Assembly: GCA_900551245.1 (NCBI GenBank)
Contig: URVC01000015.1
Span: 1 to 64,000, forward strand
Source of the DNA: an uncultured bacterium
GTDB lineage: Bacteria > Verrucomicrobiota > Lentisphaeria > Victivallales > Victivallaceae
Direction: 5' to 3'
DNA: 64,000 nucleotides
This document shows, piece by piece, positions 30,390 through 40,565 of this stretch. The position numbers and the translations under genes are program-made. A model generated the notes under the pieces. The model was not told the origin of the DNA, searched no databases, and saw only the letters and a list, made by a program, of their open reading frames with translations. Numbering within the stretch: the first letter of the stretch is position 1; each line of letters begins with the position of its first letter.

Positions 30390-31490
30390 TTACTTGAGTC
30401 CGGTTTCAAAGACGGGGTTGACCGTCTCTCCCGGTCTGGTTTTGTTGATGCCGCCGACGACGACGGTTTCATTGGGTTTGAGGCCGGATTGCACGATCTG
30501 ACGATCCTTTACCTGTGGTCCGATGACGATGTTCCGGCGTTCGATCTTGTTCTCCGGTCCGACGACGTAGACGTAGTGATGTTGGCCGTCGGTCATCAGG
30601 GCGGTGACGCTGACTGCGGGAAGAGGTTTGTCGAACTTTTCACTGAATTTCACCATGACGTAGCCGCCGGGAATCAGCGCCATGTCGGGATTTTCCCCCA
30701 CCAGCTGAATCATGATGGTACCAGTCTTCGTGTCGATCTGGTTGTCGATGAAGTCGACCTTGATTTTTCCCTTGTAGGGCTGGTTGTCCGCGCGGACGAT
30801 TTCAAGACCTTCCGAGGAGAGCTGGCCGTTGCGGCTGTGCTTGAAGAAATCCGCTTCGCTCATCGCAAACCGGATGTTGATCGGGTCGAACTGGACGATG
30901 GTGGCAAGCGTTCCTTTTTCCGGTGTGATGTAGTTGCCTTCGCTGTAGATGTTCCGGCCGATTCTGCCGGTGAGCGGAGCGTAGATCTTGGTGTAGGAGA
31001 GATCGTTTTCCGCGAGGACGAGGTCGGCGTTGGCTTCATCGAGTTTGCCTGCGTAGACCCGGTAGGAACGGAGAGCGTTCTCATAGGTGGTCTGTGCGGT
31101 GGCGTTGGTCTGGTAGAGCTGGGAATACCGCTCTTTTTCCCGGGTGGCATAGTCGAGTTCCGCCTGGGTCTGTTTGATCGTCGCCCGGGCGATGGCGACG
31201 TTCTCCCGGTAGATGGTGTCCTCGATCTGGAACAGCAGGTCGCCTTTTTTGACCAGGCTGCCCTCCTTGAAGGCCGATTTCCACATGACGCCGTTGATCC
31301 GGGCGACGATATCGACCGTTTCGGAGGCGGCGACGGTGCCGACGTAGGTTTTGGGTTCGGTTTGCGAGAGTTCCGTGACCTTCTCCACCCGGACCGACGG
31401 CGCGGTCGTTTCCGGCCCCGCCGCCTGAACTCCCAGTCCGGCGGCTCCGCAGATGGCGGCTGTCATAATTCTTCGAAAGAAAACATTCAT
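30390..31490 (-). CDS. RND efflux periplasmic adaptor (AcrA/MexA-like)
   Basis: A 366-residue membrane-fusion protein with a signal peptide (MNVFFRRIMTAAICGAAGLGVQA). The lipoyl halves surround a helical hairpin (VARINGVMWKSAFKEGSLVKKGD and YAPLTGRIGRNIYSEGNYITP), and a beta-barrel and membrane-proximal domain follow (GGYVMVKFSEKF, GINKTRPGETV). It links the RND pump to an outer-membrane channel. GAGGTG is 8 nt before the ATG. It lies 66 bp after marR and 12 bp before the pump gene, forming a marR-adaptor-pump operon. Confidence 0.95.
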   Translation of the reverse strand: MNVFFRRIMTAAICGAAGLGVQAAGPETTAPSVRVEKVTELSQTEPKTYVGTVAASETVDIVARINGVMWKSAFKEGSLVKKGDLLFQIEDTIYRENVAIARATIKQTQAELDYATREKERYSQLYQTNATAQTTYENALRSYRVYAGKLDEANADLVLAENDLSYTKIYAPLTGRIGRNIYSEGNYITPEKGTLATIVQFDPINIRFAMSEADFFKHSRNGQLSSEGLEIVRADNQPYKGKIKVDFIDNQIDTKTGTIMIQLVGENPDMALIPGGYVMVKFSEKFDKPLPAVSVTALMTDGQHHYVYVVGPENKIERRNIVIGPQVKDRQIVQSGLKPNETVVVGGINKTRPGETVNPVFETGLK

Positions 31491-31556
31491 TATTTCACCT
31501 CAAAAACTGAATTTTTTCTATTAACGGAAAAAAAGTGACAAAATTCTATGCAAAGA

Positions 31557-31991
31557 TCAAATCTGTTCTGCTCTGCGGGAGATCTCCTCGCAGTTTTTCA
31601 AAAAACGGCGGAGCACCTCGTCGCTCATCGGTCCGCGCAGTTGCTGCGTGACCTGCTTGTGGCAGGAGACAATGTTGGCCTGAATCTCCTTTGCCTTGCC
31701 TGTCAATACGATTTTCTTCAGTCTGCCGTCGGTTGAAACCGATTCCCGGCTGATCAAACCCTCCTGTTCCAATGCTTGAAGCAACCCGGTTACCGAGGAG
31801 GGGCGGATGCCGAACTCCTCTTCGATGTCCTTTTGAAAAATATCCTGCTCCATGGAGACGATCGACAGAAACGCGAGCAGTCTCGCCTGGCTGCCGGAGA
31901 CGCCGGAGATTCTCGCCTGCCGGTCCGCCATTCGCTCAATGCGTCTTGCCATGTAGAAGATCGTACCGATCAAATCACGGTGTTTGAGCAC
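31557..31991 (-). CDS. MarR-family transcriptional regulator
   Basis: A 144-residue winged-helix regulator. The DNA-binding part is visible as EEFGIRPSSVTGLLQALEQE followed by the wing LISRESVSTDGRLKKIVLT; a conserved Asp-Gly-Arg in the wing is typical of MarR. The start is a GTG at 31991 with GGAGGG upstream. It is first in the operon with the RND adaptor and pump, so it most likely represses them, and a small ligand would release it. The promoter and an overlapping palindrome lie directly upstream, consistent with autoregulation. Confidence 0.93.
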   Translation of the reverse strand: MLKHRDLIGTIFYMARRIERMADRQARISGVSGSQARLLAFLSIVSMEQDIFQKDIEEEFGIRPSSVTGLLQALEQEGLISRESVSTDGRLKKIVLTGKAKEIQANIVSCHKQVTQQLRGPMSDEVLRRFLKNCEEISRRAEQI

Positions 31992-32011
31992 TGCAAACCC
32001 TCCTTGTTATA

Positions 32012-32025
32012 TAGTTTCCTAACTA
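32012..32025. promoter_or_regulatory. Probable MarR operator
   Basis: TAGTT-N4-AACTA (32012-32025), a palindrome immediately downstream of the -10 of the marR promoter, overlapping the expected transcription start. Confidence 0.5.
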
Positions 32026-32053
32026 ATATAATAAAAAAAATTTGTTTTTTCAA
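32025..32053 (-). promoter_or_regulatory. Promoter of the marR-RND operon
   Basis: On the minus strand, TTGAAA (32048-32053) and TATATT (32025-32030) with a 17-bp spacer that is almost all A and T. Confidence 0.75.
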
Positions 32054-32126
32054 ATTGAAAATCAGGAAATCTTAAGTTTTTTGATGATGGAGCGGAGGAG
32101 GATGGCGTGAAATGGGTGTTCTGCTG

Positions 32127-32155
32127 TTGAAAAGGGGAAGGGTGTGGTTTATATT
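32127..32155 (+). promoter_or_regulatory. Promoter of the phosphohexomutase operon
   Basis: TTGAAA at 32127-32132 and TATATT at 32150-32155, spacer 17 bp. The start site near 32162 lies downstream of the alternative GTG codon at 32144, which decides the start of the next gene. Confidence 0.8.
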
Positions 32156-32185
32156 ACCGGAAGGAACGAAGAGATTGCTTTGCAG

Positions 32186-33565
32186 ATGGGCAGATTCAAC
32201 ACATTGAAATTCTCCGAAAGCGGCGTGCGCGGCATTGTCGGCGAGGGGCTGACGCCGCGGCTGGTCGCGGAACTCGGTGCCGCGTTCGGCCTCTACCGGG
32301 GCGGCGGGCGCGTCGTGGTCGGGCGGGATACCCGCGCCACCGGGGCGATGTTCGAGGAGGCGCTTTCGGCCGGGCTGCTCTCGGCCGGATGCCAGGTGGT
32401 CAAGCTCGGCGTTGTGCCGACGCCGACCATTCAGTTCACTGTTTCGCGCATCGGCGCTTCGGGGGGGATCGCGATTACCGCGAGCCACAACCCGGCCCAG
32501 TGGAACGCGCTCAAGTTCATCGGCGGCGACGGCATGTTTCTCGATCCGGCGGAGGCGGCGGAACTCTTCGATCTCTACAGCCAGGGCAATCCCCCCTGCC
32601 GGGTGGAAAAGGATCTGCGCGATGTGCGCACGATGACGGGGGCGTTTGCCGCGCATGAGGAGCGGATTTTTTCGGTCATCGACACGGAGCGGGTGCGCCG
32701 CCGCCGTTTCCGGGTGGCGGTCGACTGTGCCAACGGCGTGGGCGCGCTCTATTCGGCGGAGTTTCTGCGTCACCTCGGCTGTGAGGTGTTTCCGATTCAC
32801 GATGAGACGGACGGCTGTTTCCGGCGTCCTCCGGAGCCGCTGCCGGAGAATCTTGGGGCGCTCTGCGAAACCGTGCGGAACTTTCATTGCGATATCGGGT
32901 TCGGGCAGGATCCCGACGGGGACCGGCTCACGGTGGTGACCGACCGCGGCGAGGCGCTCAATCCGCACTACACGGTGGCGCTGGCGGTGGAGCAGGTGCT
33001 CGACGGCGGAGATCCCGGGCCGGTGGTGGTGAACATTCAGACGTCGCGCCTGCTGGAGGCGATCGCCGCCTCGTATCATTGCGGCCTGGTCCTCTCGAAA
33101 GTGGGGGAGATCAACGTGGTCGAAAAGATGCTGGAGACCGACAGCATGATCGGCGGCGAGGGCAACTGCGGCGGGGTGATCTACCGCCGGGTTCACTCCG
33201 GGCGGGACAGTTTCACGGCGATGGCGCTGATTCTCGAACGGCTCGCGTTTTCCGACCGGCCGCTTTCCGGAATCGTGGCGGAGTTTCCGGCGCAGTACAA
33301 TCTTTCCGCCCGTTTCCCGGTGCCGCCGATTGCCGCGCGGAACGTGCTCGATCACTTCCGCAGGAAATATGCGGACCGTTCGCCGCTGACCTTTGACGGT
33401 CTGCGTTTCGATCTTGATGCGGGGCGGGTGCTGATGCGCTCATCGAACACCGAACCGATTTTCCGGCTGAACGTCGAAGCGGAGGAGCGCGGCGCCGCCG
33501 AGGCGCTGCTGGAGCGTTTTTCCGCGGAGATTCGCGCGGAGCTAACCAACGAGGGGGAATTGTGA
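32186..33565 (+). CDS. Phosphohexomutase (phosphoglucosamine/phosphomannomutase family)
   Basis: A 459-residue alpha-D-phosphohexomutase with all four family loops: the phosphoserine loop ITASHNPAQWN (Ser100), the metal loop DPDGDRL, the sugar loop GGEGNCGG and the phosphate loop RSSNTEPIFR. These enzymes interconvert 1- and 6-phosphates of glucosamine, mannose or glucose. The GEGN sugar loop resembles archaeal-type GlmM more than bacterial GlmM, so glucosamine-phosphate is a reasonable but unproven substrate. The ATG at 32186 is chosen because the promoter lies over an earlier in-frame GTG. Its stop overlaps the next start by 4 bp (GTGA). Confidence 0.88.
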   Translation: MGRFNTLKFSESGVRGIVGEGLTPRLVAELGAAFGLYRGGGRVVVGRDTRATGAMFEEALSAGLLSAGCQVVKLGVVPTPTIQFTVSRIGASGGIAITASHNPAQWNALKFIGGDGMFLDPAEAAELFDLYSQGNPPCRVEKDLRDVRTMTGAFAAHEERIFSVIDTERVRRRRFRVAVDCANGVGALYSAEFLRHLGCEVFPIHDETDGCFRRPPEPLPENLGALCETVRNFHCDIGFGQDPDGDRLTVVTDRGEALNPHYTVALAVEQVLDGGDPGPVVVNIQTSRLLEAIAASYHCGLVLSKVGEINVVEKMLETDSMIGGEGNCGGVIYRRVHSGRDSFTAMALILERLAFSDRPLSGIVAEFPAQYNLSARFPVPPIAARNVLDHFRRKYADRSPLTFDGLRFDLDAGRVLMRSSNTEPIFRLNVEAEERGAAEALLERFSAEIRAELTNEGEL

Positions 33566-34236
33566 CGGAAGCGAAGTTCTATCTTTTTGACATGGATCAT
33601 ACGCTGATCCAGGCCGATTGCGATGTGACCTGGAAGCAGTTCGCGGTGGCGCACAAGCTGGCGCCGGAGACGGCGCTTGCCGAGGCGGACCGCTTTTTCG
33701 ACGACTACAATGCCGGGAAACTGGACATCGAAGCCTTTCATGAGTTTCAGTTCCGGGAGTTCGCCGGGAACACTGTTGAGCGGATGGCGGAGCTGGCTGA
33801 GCTGCACTTCCGGGAGTTCATCGCCGACCGACTTTACCCGGAGGCGGTGAAGTTGATCGGCGAACTGCGTGTTGCGGGGCTTCCGGTCGGCATCCTCACC
33901 TCGACCAATTCGGTGATCGCCACCCCGGTGGCGCGGGCGTTCGGCATCGATCTGGTGCTCGGCACACAGCTGGAGCTGCGCGACGGGCGGTACACCGGCC
34001 GAATCGCCGGCGTCTACGGCGTCGGCCCGGGCAAGGTGGAGATCGCCGCCGCCGAGCTGAAACAGCGGGGATTCACGCTTGCGGAGCTCGCCTATTACGG
34101 TGACAGCATCAACGACCGGTACATTCTCGAAGCGTGCGGATTCCCGTATACGGTCAATCCTTCGGCGTCGCTGCGGGCTCTGGCGGAAGAGCTCCACTGG
34201 CCGATCCTCAGCTGGAAACGGGAGGCGGAGAAGTGA
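33562..34236 (+). CDS. HAD-superfamily phosphatase (HAD-IB, SerB-like)
   Basis: A 224-residue HAD hydrolase. Motif I is FDMDHTL (nucleophile Asp10, general acid Asp12), motif II ILTSTNS, motif III the Lys of VGPGKVEIA, and motif IV YYGDSINDR. A helical cap sits between motifs I and II, as in the IB subfamily that includes phosphoserine phosphatase. Such enzymes remove phosphate from small metabolites through a phospho-aspartate. The GTG start overlaps the mutase stop, and its own stop overlaps the next GTG, so three genes are translationally coupled. A sugar phosphate is a plausible substrate from context. Confidence 0.88.
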   Translation: MTEAKFYLFDMDHTLIQADCDVTWKQFAVAHKLAPETALAEADRFFDDYNAGKLDIEAFHEFQFREFAGNTVERMAELAELHFREFIADRLYPEAVKLIGELRVAGLPVGILTSTNSVIATPVARAFGIDLVLGTQLELRDGRYTGRIAGVYGVGPGKVEIAAAELKQRGFTLAELAYYGDSINDRYILEACGFPYTVNPSASLRALAEELHWPILSWKREAEK

Positions 34237-35375
34237 AGGTCGCCCTGATCTCCAACCCCCGCCACCGTGCCGGGGACCGGATGGAGTTCCTGCTGTTGCG
34301 CGCCGCCCATTGGCTCTCCCGCTTCGAACCGGCGGATCTGCTGCTGGTGACGGGGGAGCTGACCGCAGGGAACGCGGCTCCGGAGCCGGGGTTTCTCGAG
34401 GCTTTCTACGCTTCGCTCGCCCGGCGCAAATCGGAGCTGCCGGTGATTTTTCCGGGGGCCGTCGAGCCGGTGACGGTCTGCGGGGAGTCGCTTGCGCCCG
34501 CCGCGCTGGCCGGGCGGATTCGCGAGGCGGCCGGGCGGGTGCCGGATTTTGAGACCTCTCCCTTCGAATATCTGGTTGCGGAGTTCGACGGCGGCGCACT
34601 GCCGAAGGTGGAGCGCCGGGCGTTGATCGAACCGGAACTTGCCGCACAGGTGACCGATTTTCACATCCACACGTCGGCGGCGTACTGCAGTGAGAACATG
34701 CACGTGGACGGGGCGCTGGAGATGGCGAAGCTCTCCGGACTCGGCGGAGTTTCCTTTGCCGAACACTCCGGCCAGCTCTACTTCGAGAGCGACGACTACT
34801 GGAACGGGCGTTCGGTCTGGCGCACCCGGGGGACGCCGGAGGGGTGCCGGGCGATCGACCGCTCCGACGAGTACCGCGCCGAACTCCGCACGCCGGGGCG
34901 CTACCGGCACGGATTCGAGCTCGACGTCGACCGGAACGGCGATGTCCTGCTTGCGGAAAAAGAGTGTCCGCTCGCCGAAGTCCGGCTGGGGGCGGTGCAC
35001 TTTCTGGTCAACCGGAGCGACCTGCGCGAAGCGTCGCGGGAGTTTCTTTTCTACACCGAATCGCTGCTGAAGTACGGCGTCGACATTCTCGCCCATCCGT
35101 TCCGCATCTTCGCCTGGGCGGGGCTGGAGAAACCGGCGGAACTGTTTGCGCCGGTCGCCGATCTGCTGGCGCGCTACGGGGTCGCGGCGGAGGTCAACTT
35201 TCACCAGAACCAGCCGGAACATGAATTTTTTGAACTCTGCCTGAAGAAGGGGGTGCGGCTGTCGCTGGGGAGCGATTCGCACAACCTCTACGAGGTGGGG
35301 TTTTTCCTGCCGCACTTCCGCTTCCTCCGGGAGCTGGGGGTTGCCGGGAAACTGGATGAGGTGATCTTCCGCTGA
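34233..35375 (+). CDS. Two-part protein with C-terminal PHP phosphoesterase domain
   Basis: A 380-residue protein. The GTG start at 34233 overlaps the preceding stop and has GGAGGCGGAG upstream. Residues 1 to about 110 (VALISNPRHRAGDRMEFLLL, then ADLLLVTGEL) look like a partial metallophosphoesterase-type fold lacking most metal ligands. Residues about 145-380 are a PHP domain: DFHIHTSAAYC, FAEHSGQ, ILAHPFRIF and GSDSHNLYEVG supply the metal-binding His and Asp residues, as in histidinol-phosphatase-like enzymes. It probably hydrolyses a phosphoester in the cytoplasm. It is the last gene of the mutase-HAD-PHP run. Confidence 0.8.
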   Translation: MKVALISNPRHRAGDRMEFLLLRAAHWLSRFEPADLLLVTGELTAGNAAPEPGFLEAFYASLARRKSELPVIFPGAVEPVTVCGESLAPAALAGRIREAAGRVPDFETSPFEYLVAEFDGGALPKVERRALIEPELAAQVTDFHIHTSAAYCSENMHVDGALEMAKLSGLGGVSFAEHSGQLYFESDDYWNGRSVWRTRGTPEGCRAIDRSDEYRAELRTPGRYRHGFELDVDRNGDVLLAEKECPLAEVRLGAVHFLVNRSDLREASREFLFYTESLLKYGVDILAHPFRIFAWAGLEKPAELFAPVADLLARYGVAAEVNFHQNQPEHEFFELCLKKGVRLSLGSDSHNLYEVGFFLPHFRFLRELGVAGKLDEVIFR

Positions 35376-35433
35376 ACTTGCCGAGCGGCGCCGGAATCGA
35401 TGACAGGCCGTTGTGCCGGAAAGGATAAAATCC

Positions 35434-36420
35434 ATGTATTGTCCCGCAGAAAATCGTTATGAAACCATGCCCTACCGCCGTTGCGGCCGCAGCGGACTGC
35501 GCCTGCCCGCCGTCTCGCTCGGCATGTGGCACAACTTCGGCAGTGTCGACGTTTATGAAAACGCCCGGAAGATGGCGCAGACCGCGTTCGATCTCGGGAT
35601 CACCCACTTCGATCTGGCCAACAACTACGGTCCGGAACCGGGGTCGGCGGAGATCACCTTCGGCCGGATTCTCCGGCAGGATCTGGCGCCCTACCGCGAC
35701 GAACTCATCATTTCAAGCAAGGCGGGCTACTACATGTGGCCGGGCCCCTACGGGGAGTGGGGGTCGCGCAAGAACCTGATCGCCAGCTGTGATCAGAGTC
35801 TCCGGCGGCTCGGCGTCGATTACGTCGACATCTTCTATCACCACCGGCCCGACCCGGATACGCCGGTGGAGGAGTCGATGGAGGCGCTGGATTTCATCGT
35901 CCGTTCCGGACGGGCGCTTTACGTCGGAATCTCCAACTATCCGCCGGAAGCGGCCCGCCGGGCGATTGCGGTCCTGCGCAAACTGCGTACCCCCTTCGTC
36001 CTCCACCAGATCTGCTGCAATCTGCTCAACCGGGCGCATGAAGAGCAGGGCTCCTTCCGGCTGCTGGAAAAGGAGAAGGTGGGCGGAATCGTCTTCTCGC
36101 CGCTGGCGCAGGGGTTGTTGAGCGACCGCTATCTGGATGGGATTCCGGCGGATTCGCGTGCGGCGCGCAACGGTTTCCTGAAAAGTTCCTCGATCACGCC
36201 GGAGGTGCTTGCCAAGGTGCGGGCTCTGAAGGAGATCGCGGCCTCCCGCGGGCAGACGCTCTCCGGGATGGCGATTGCCTGGGTTCTGCATCTGCCGGGG
36301 GTGGCTTCAGCGCTGGTCGGCGCGAGCCGTCCGGAGCAGATCCGCGAGACGGTCGCCGGGTTGAACCACCTGGAGTTCACGCCCGAAGAGCTGGCCCGGA
36401 TCGACGCCGCGCTGGCGTAG
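35434..36420 (+). CDS. yghZ: Aldo/keto reductase, YghZ-like
   Basis: A 328-residue aldo/keto reductase very close to E. coli YghZ (L-glyceraldehyde-3-phosphate reductase): RYETMPYRRCGRSGLRLPA, SLGMWHNFG, FDLGITHFDLANNYGPEPG and AGYYMWPGPYGEWGSRK. The catalytic tetrad residues are Asp and Tyr in FDLANNYG, Lys in ISSKAGY and His in IFYHHRPD. It reduces aldehydes with NADPH in the cytoplasm, possibly detoxifying methylglyoxal or L-glyceraldehyde phosphate. The ATG at 35434 is aligned with the family start; AAGGAT lies upstream. It follows the PHP gene by 58 bp and converges with the SGNH gene. Confidence 0.93.
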   Translation: MYCPAENRYETMPYRRCGRSGLRLPAVSLGMWHNFGSVDVYENARKMAQTAFDLGITHFDLANNYGPEPGSAEITFGRILRQDLAPYRDELIISSKAGYYMWPGPYGEWGSRKNLIASCDQSLRRLGVDYVDIFYHHRPDPDTPVEESMEALDFIVRSGRALYVGISNYPPEAARRAIAVLRKLRTPFVLHQICCNLLNRAHEEQGSFRLLEKEKVGGIVFSPLAQGLLSDRYLDGIPADSRAARNGFLKSSSITPEVLAKVRALKEIAASRGQTLSGMAIAWVLHLPGVASALVGASRPEQIRETVAGLNHLEFTPEELARIDAALA

Positions 36421-36442
36421 TTGAAGGACGTTTGCGCTTCTC

Positions 36443-37594
36443 TCAGAGGACCGGAGGATTCTTTTCCAGTTGCTCCAGAATCTTCCGGTTGTTTTCCCGT
36501 ACCATCTCTACTGTGCGGATTCTGCCTTCACCAGCAGCCATTTTGCGGACCATCTGGTCATTGACTGGCGGGACGAAGTGGATCAGGTCCTTGTAACGGT
36601 CGGGATTGGTGATGACGTCGAAATCGGCCTGAAAATCGAAAAGCTCCACATTGGGGAATGCAAGCAGTTTTTCGGCGATTTTCTCTCTCGTCTCCAATGC
36701 CGGAATAAGTTGACCGGTTTGAAGAGATTCCGCCAGATAGAAGATGGAATAGGGCGGGAAGTAGAAGAGAAAGCGGATCTCCGGATGGCGGCTGACCGAA
36801 TCCAGGATGTTTTTTCGGAAACTGGTTTCAAAATTCTGTATCTTCTCCGGCTGGAACGGTTTCGGTCGGAAATGGTTCCGGTTGAACTCCCGCTTCAGGC
36901 GGGCGGCTCCGAATTTCATCAGATCGGCACGGTAGTCACCGGCATACATCAGATCCCGGTTCTGGTAATCTGCCCAGCTGGACTTGCTTTTCAGGAAAAT
37001 TCGACGGAGATTTTTGCAGTATTCATTCCAGATGTCGAAATTCCACCAGTAGCGGCAGTCGGGGAAGCCCGGCGGGTCGTAGAGAAATCCGGGCAGCTCG
37101 GTTTTGTGTTGGTCAGCCGGGTTGAAATATGCGGGGATCTCCAGACTTTGAATCACAGCCTTCAGTGAATCTCGGCGCGCCTCCAGCGCCATATCCAGAA
37201 AGACCTTCCCGGTTGCCCAGAAGCAACCGGAGGCGGTTGCTTTAACTGGCGAAAGTTTCAGCTGGTCCCGGAACTCTTTCAAATTGAAATTCTGCGATGT
37301 GCTGCTGCCGATGATGAGCGAATCATATTGCTCGTGGCGAAGCATTCCGGGGATTGTCTCGTAGTCCATGATGTAGAGGGTAGGGCCCAGGCGATGTGCA
37401 TAGCGCATACACGGATCGATCGTGATCGTAAGCAACGCTCCCGCCACCAGAATTCCGGCAAAACAGAAGAGGACAAGTTTTATCCAGCGGCCGGCACGGA
37501 TCGGTGAACAGAAGAATGCCGTAACCACCGGCGGCAGAAGCCGCTGTATCGCCGGGATCAGATTGTCGGTTAGTTGGAACATTTTATCCTGCAT
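36443..37594 (-). CDS. Membrane-anchored SGNH/DltD-like protein (MBOAT partner)
   Basis: A 383-residue protein with one membrane span at about 38-58 (WIKLVLFCFAGILVAGALLT). The remainder is predicted periplasmic. SLIIGSSTSQNFN looks like the Ser block of SGNH hydrolases, and YKDLIHFVPPVND resembles the Asp-x-x-His block near the C terminus. The gene begins 1 bp after the MBOAT stop, so they are coupled; a second start at 37582 has a better ribosome site (CAGGAT). Such pairs move an acyl group from the cytoplasm onto an extracellular polymer, as in alginate or teichoic-acid acetylation. The polymer is unknown. Base composition is lower in GC than the flanks. Confidence 0.7.
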   Translation of the reverse strand: MQDKMFQLTDNLIPAIQRLLPPVVTAFFCSPIRAGRWIKLVLFCFAGILVAGALLTITIDPCMRYAHRLGPTLYIMDYETIPGMLRHEQYDSLIIGSSTSQNFNLKEFRDQLKLSPVKATASGCFWATGKVFLDMALEARRDSLKAVIQSLEIPAYFNPADQHKTELPGFLYDPPGFPDCRYWWNFDIWNEYCKNLRRIFLKSKSSWADYQNRDLMYAGDYRADLMKFGAARLKREFNRNHFRPKPFQPEKIQNFETSFRKNILDSVSRHPEIRFLFYFPPYSIFYLAESLQTGQLIPALETREKIAEKLLAFPNVELFDFQADFDVITNPDRYKDLIHFVPPVNDQMVRKMAAGEGRIRTVEMVRENNRKILEQLEKNPPVL

Positions 37595-37595
37595 T

Positions 37596-39002
37596 TCAGA
37601 AATTGAAGTAGATGAACGGACTCAGGCGGGCCATGGAAAAACAGGAGGCGGTCAGCAGCAGAATCGTGATGACTGCATTGAACGCGGTCGGCCGGAAAAA
37701 TCGCTGTCGTTCCACCGCGTTGGGCAAAAACCAGATGATGCACAGCGTCAGAAGATAGAGTACCAACGTGTTACTCGAGCGTTCCAATGGCCCGCGAAGC
37801 CACTCTTCCAGCGAGAATGAAAACATGCCGCGATAGATTTTCTCTGCCTGTGCCGGCGTTTCCGCCCGAAAGATCACCCAGGTTATGACCAGAAACAGAA
37901 ACGTGAGAATTCTGCCGCAGAAGGTCGGCATGGGGGGGAGGTTCAGATCCTTGCGGAGCCGGCAGAGCGTGACTGCGATGCCGTGAAGAAATCCCCAGAG
38001 AATAAACAGCCAGCCGGCGCCGTGCCAGAGTCCACTCAGCAGAAAAGTAATTATCATATTCATGCAGGTGCGTGCAATTCCGCAACGGCTTCCGCCCAGA
38101 GGATAGTAGAGGTATTCCGCCAGGAAGCGCCCGAGCGTGATGTGCCAGCGGTGCCAGAAATCGTGAACACTTGTCGCCTTGTAGGGAGAGTTGAAATTCT
38201 GTGGAATTTGAATATTGAACATCAAACCCAGCCCGATGGCCATGTCGCAGTATCCGCTGAAATCGAAATAGATCTGCAACGTGTAGCCGATGGCGGCTCC
38301 CCAGGCATCGACTGGGAGGAGCGCGTCGGCGGAATTCCAGGCCGGATCGATGGTCCGTGCCAGCAGGTCGGCGATCAGCAATTTTTTTGCCAAGCCGATG
38401 GCGAACAGGCGGAGACCGCCGGCAAAATTGTCGGAATTCCACTTAAGATTGTTCGGGTCATGAAATTGCGGCATTATTTCTCCCGGTAACACGATGGGGC
38501 CGGCGATTAATTGCGGGAAGAACGATACGAAGAGTGCATAGGTCAAAAATGAGTAATTGTTGGCGAGTTTCCCTTTGTAGACGTCCACCAGATAGGCAAC
38601 CTGCTGGAAAGTGAAGAAACTGATTCCCAGCGGGAGTAAAATGTGCAACAGCGGATAATCGGTGGAAAAGAGGCGGTTGAGATTAGCTATGAAAAAATCG
38701 GTATATTTAAAGTATCCGAGCAACAGAAGATTGCCGGCGATCGACACGACTGCCGTCAGGAGCCGGATTATTCGTTTTTCCTGCGGGAGGTTTTGAAGCA
38801 GTCGGCCGAACCCGAAGTTCCATAGAATCGAGAGAAGAAGCAGCAGGCCGTAGAGATAGTTGAACCAACCATAAAAGACAAAACATGCCGCGAGCAGGAA
38901 AAGCCTGCTTAACATCCCCTTATGCCATCGACTGAGAAGAAAATATCCGGCAAGAACGCACGGCAAAAAGAATAGAAGAAAAATGTGAGAAGAAAACAGC
39001 AT
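37596..39002 (-). CDS. MBOAT-family membrane O-acyltransferase (AlgI/DltB-like)
   Basis: A 468-residue multi-span membrane protein (about ten or eleven helices) starting MLFSSHIFLLFFLPCVLAGYF. It holds the AlgI signature VHDFWHRWHITLGRF, then YYPLGGS, and the catalytic-type His of LLSGLWHGAGWLFILWG. MBOAT enzymes take acyl groups, usually acetyl, across the membrane for attachment to an exported polysaccharide or other polymer. AGAAAGAG precedes the ATG. The upstream 39003-39100 stretch is very AT-rich and should contain the promoter. The adjacent SGNH-like gene probably completes the transfer. Confidence 0.92.
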   Translation of the reverse strand: MLFSSHIFLLFFLPCVLAGYFLLSRWHKGMLSRLFLLAACFVFYGWFNYLYGLLLLLSILWNFGFGRLLQNLPQEKRIIRLLTAVVSIAGNLLLLGYFKYTDFFIANLNRLFSTDYPLLHILLPLGISFFTFQQVAYLVDVYKGKLANNYSFLTYALFVSFFPQLIAGPIVLPGEIMPQFHDPNNLKWNSDNFAGGLRLFAIGLAKKLLIADLLARTIDPAWNSADALLPVDAWGAAIGYTLQIYFDFSGYCDMAIGLGLMFNIQIPQNFNSPYKATSVHDFWHRWHITLGRFLAEYLYYPLGGSRCGIARTCMNMIITFLLSGLWHGAGWLFILWGFLHGIAVTLCRLRKDLNLPPMPTFCGRILTFLFLVITWVIFRAETPAQAEKIYRGMFSFSLEEWLRGPLERSSNTLVLYLLTLCIIWFLPNAVERQRFFRPTAFNAVITILLLTASCFSMARLSPFIYFNF

Positions 39003-39165
39003 TTCGCTCTTTCTGAATTTACGGTCAAGTATTCGTTTCCCCTGAATTATTTAATAAAATATATAATATATATAGATCCTTCTGTTTTTCAAGAAAAATG
39101 AAAAGAATAAGAGCCTTGTGGGACTAGGCTGTCGAAAGCTGGAGTCCTGGAAGAAAAAACTGTTT

Positions 39166-40533
<1,368 letters not shown>

Positions 40534-40565
40534 GGGGCGTGTTCCTTTTTGGCGGTTTCGGGTTT

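Noticed and set aside
32144..32185. Upstream GTG start for the phosphohexomutase
   Set aside because: The TTGAAA-N17-TATATT promoter overlaps it, so it would lie before the transcription start.
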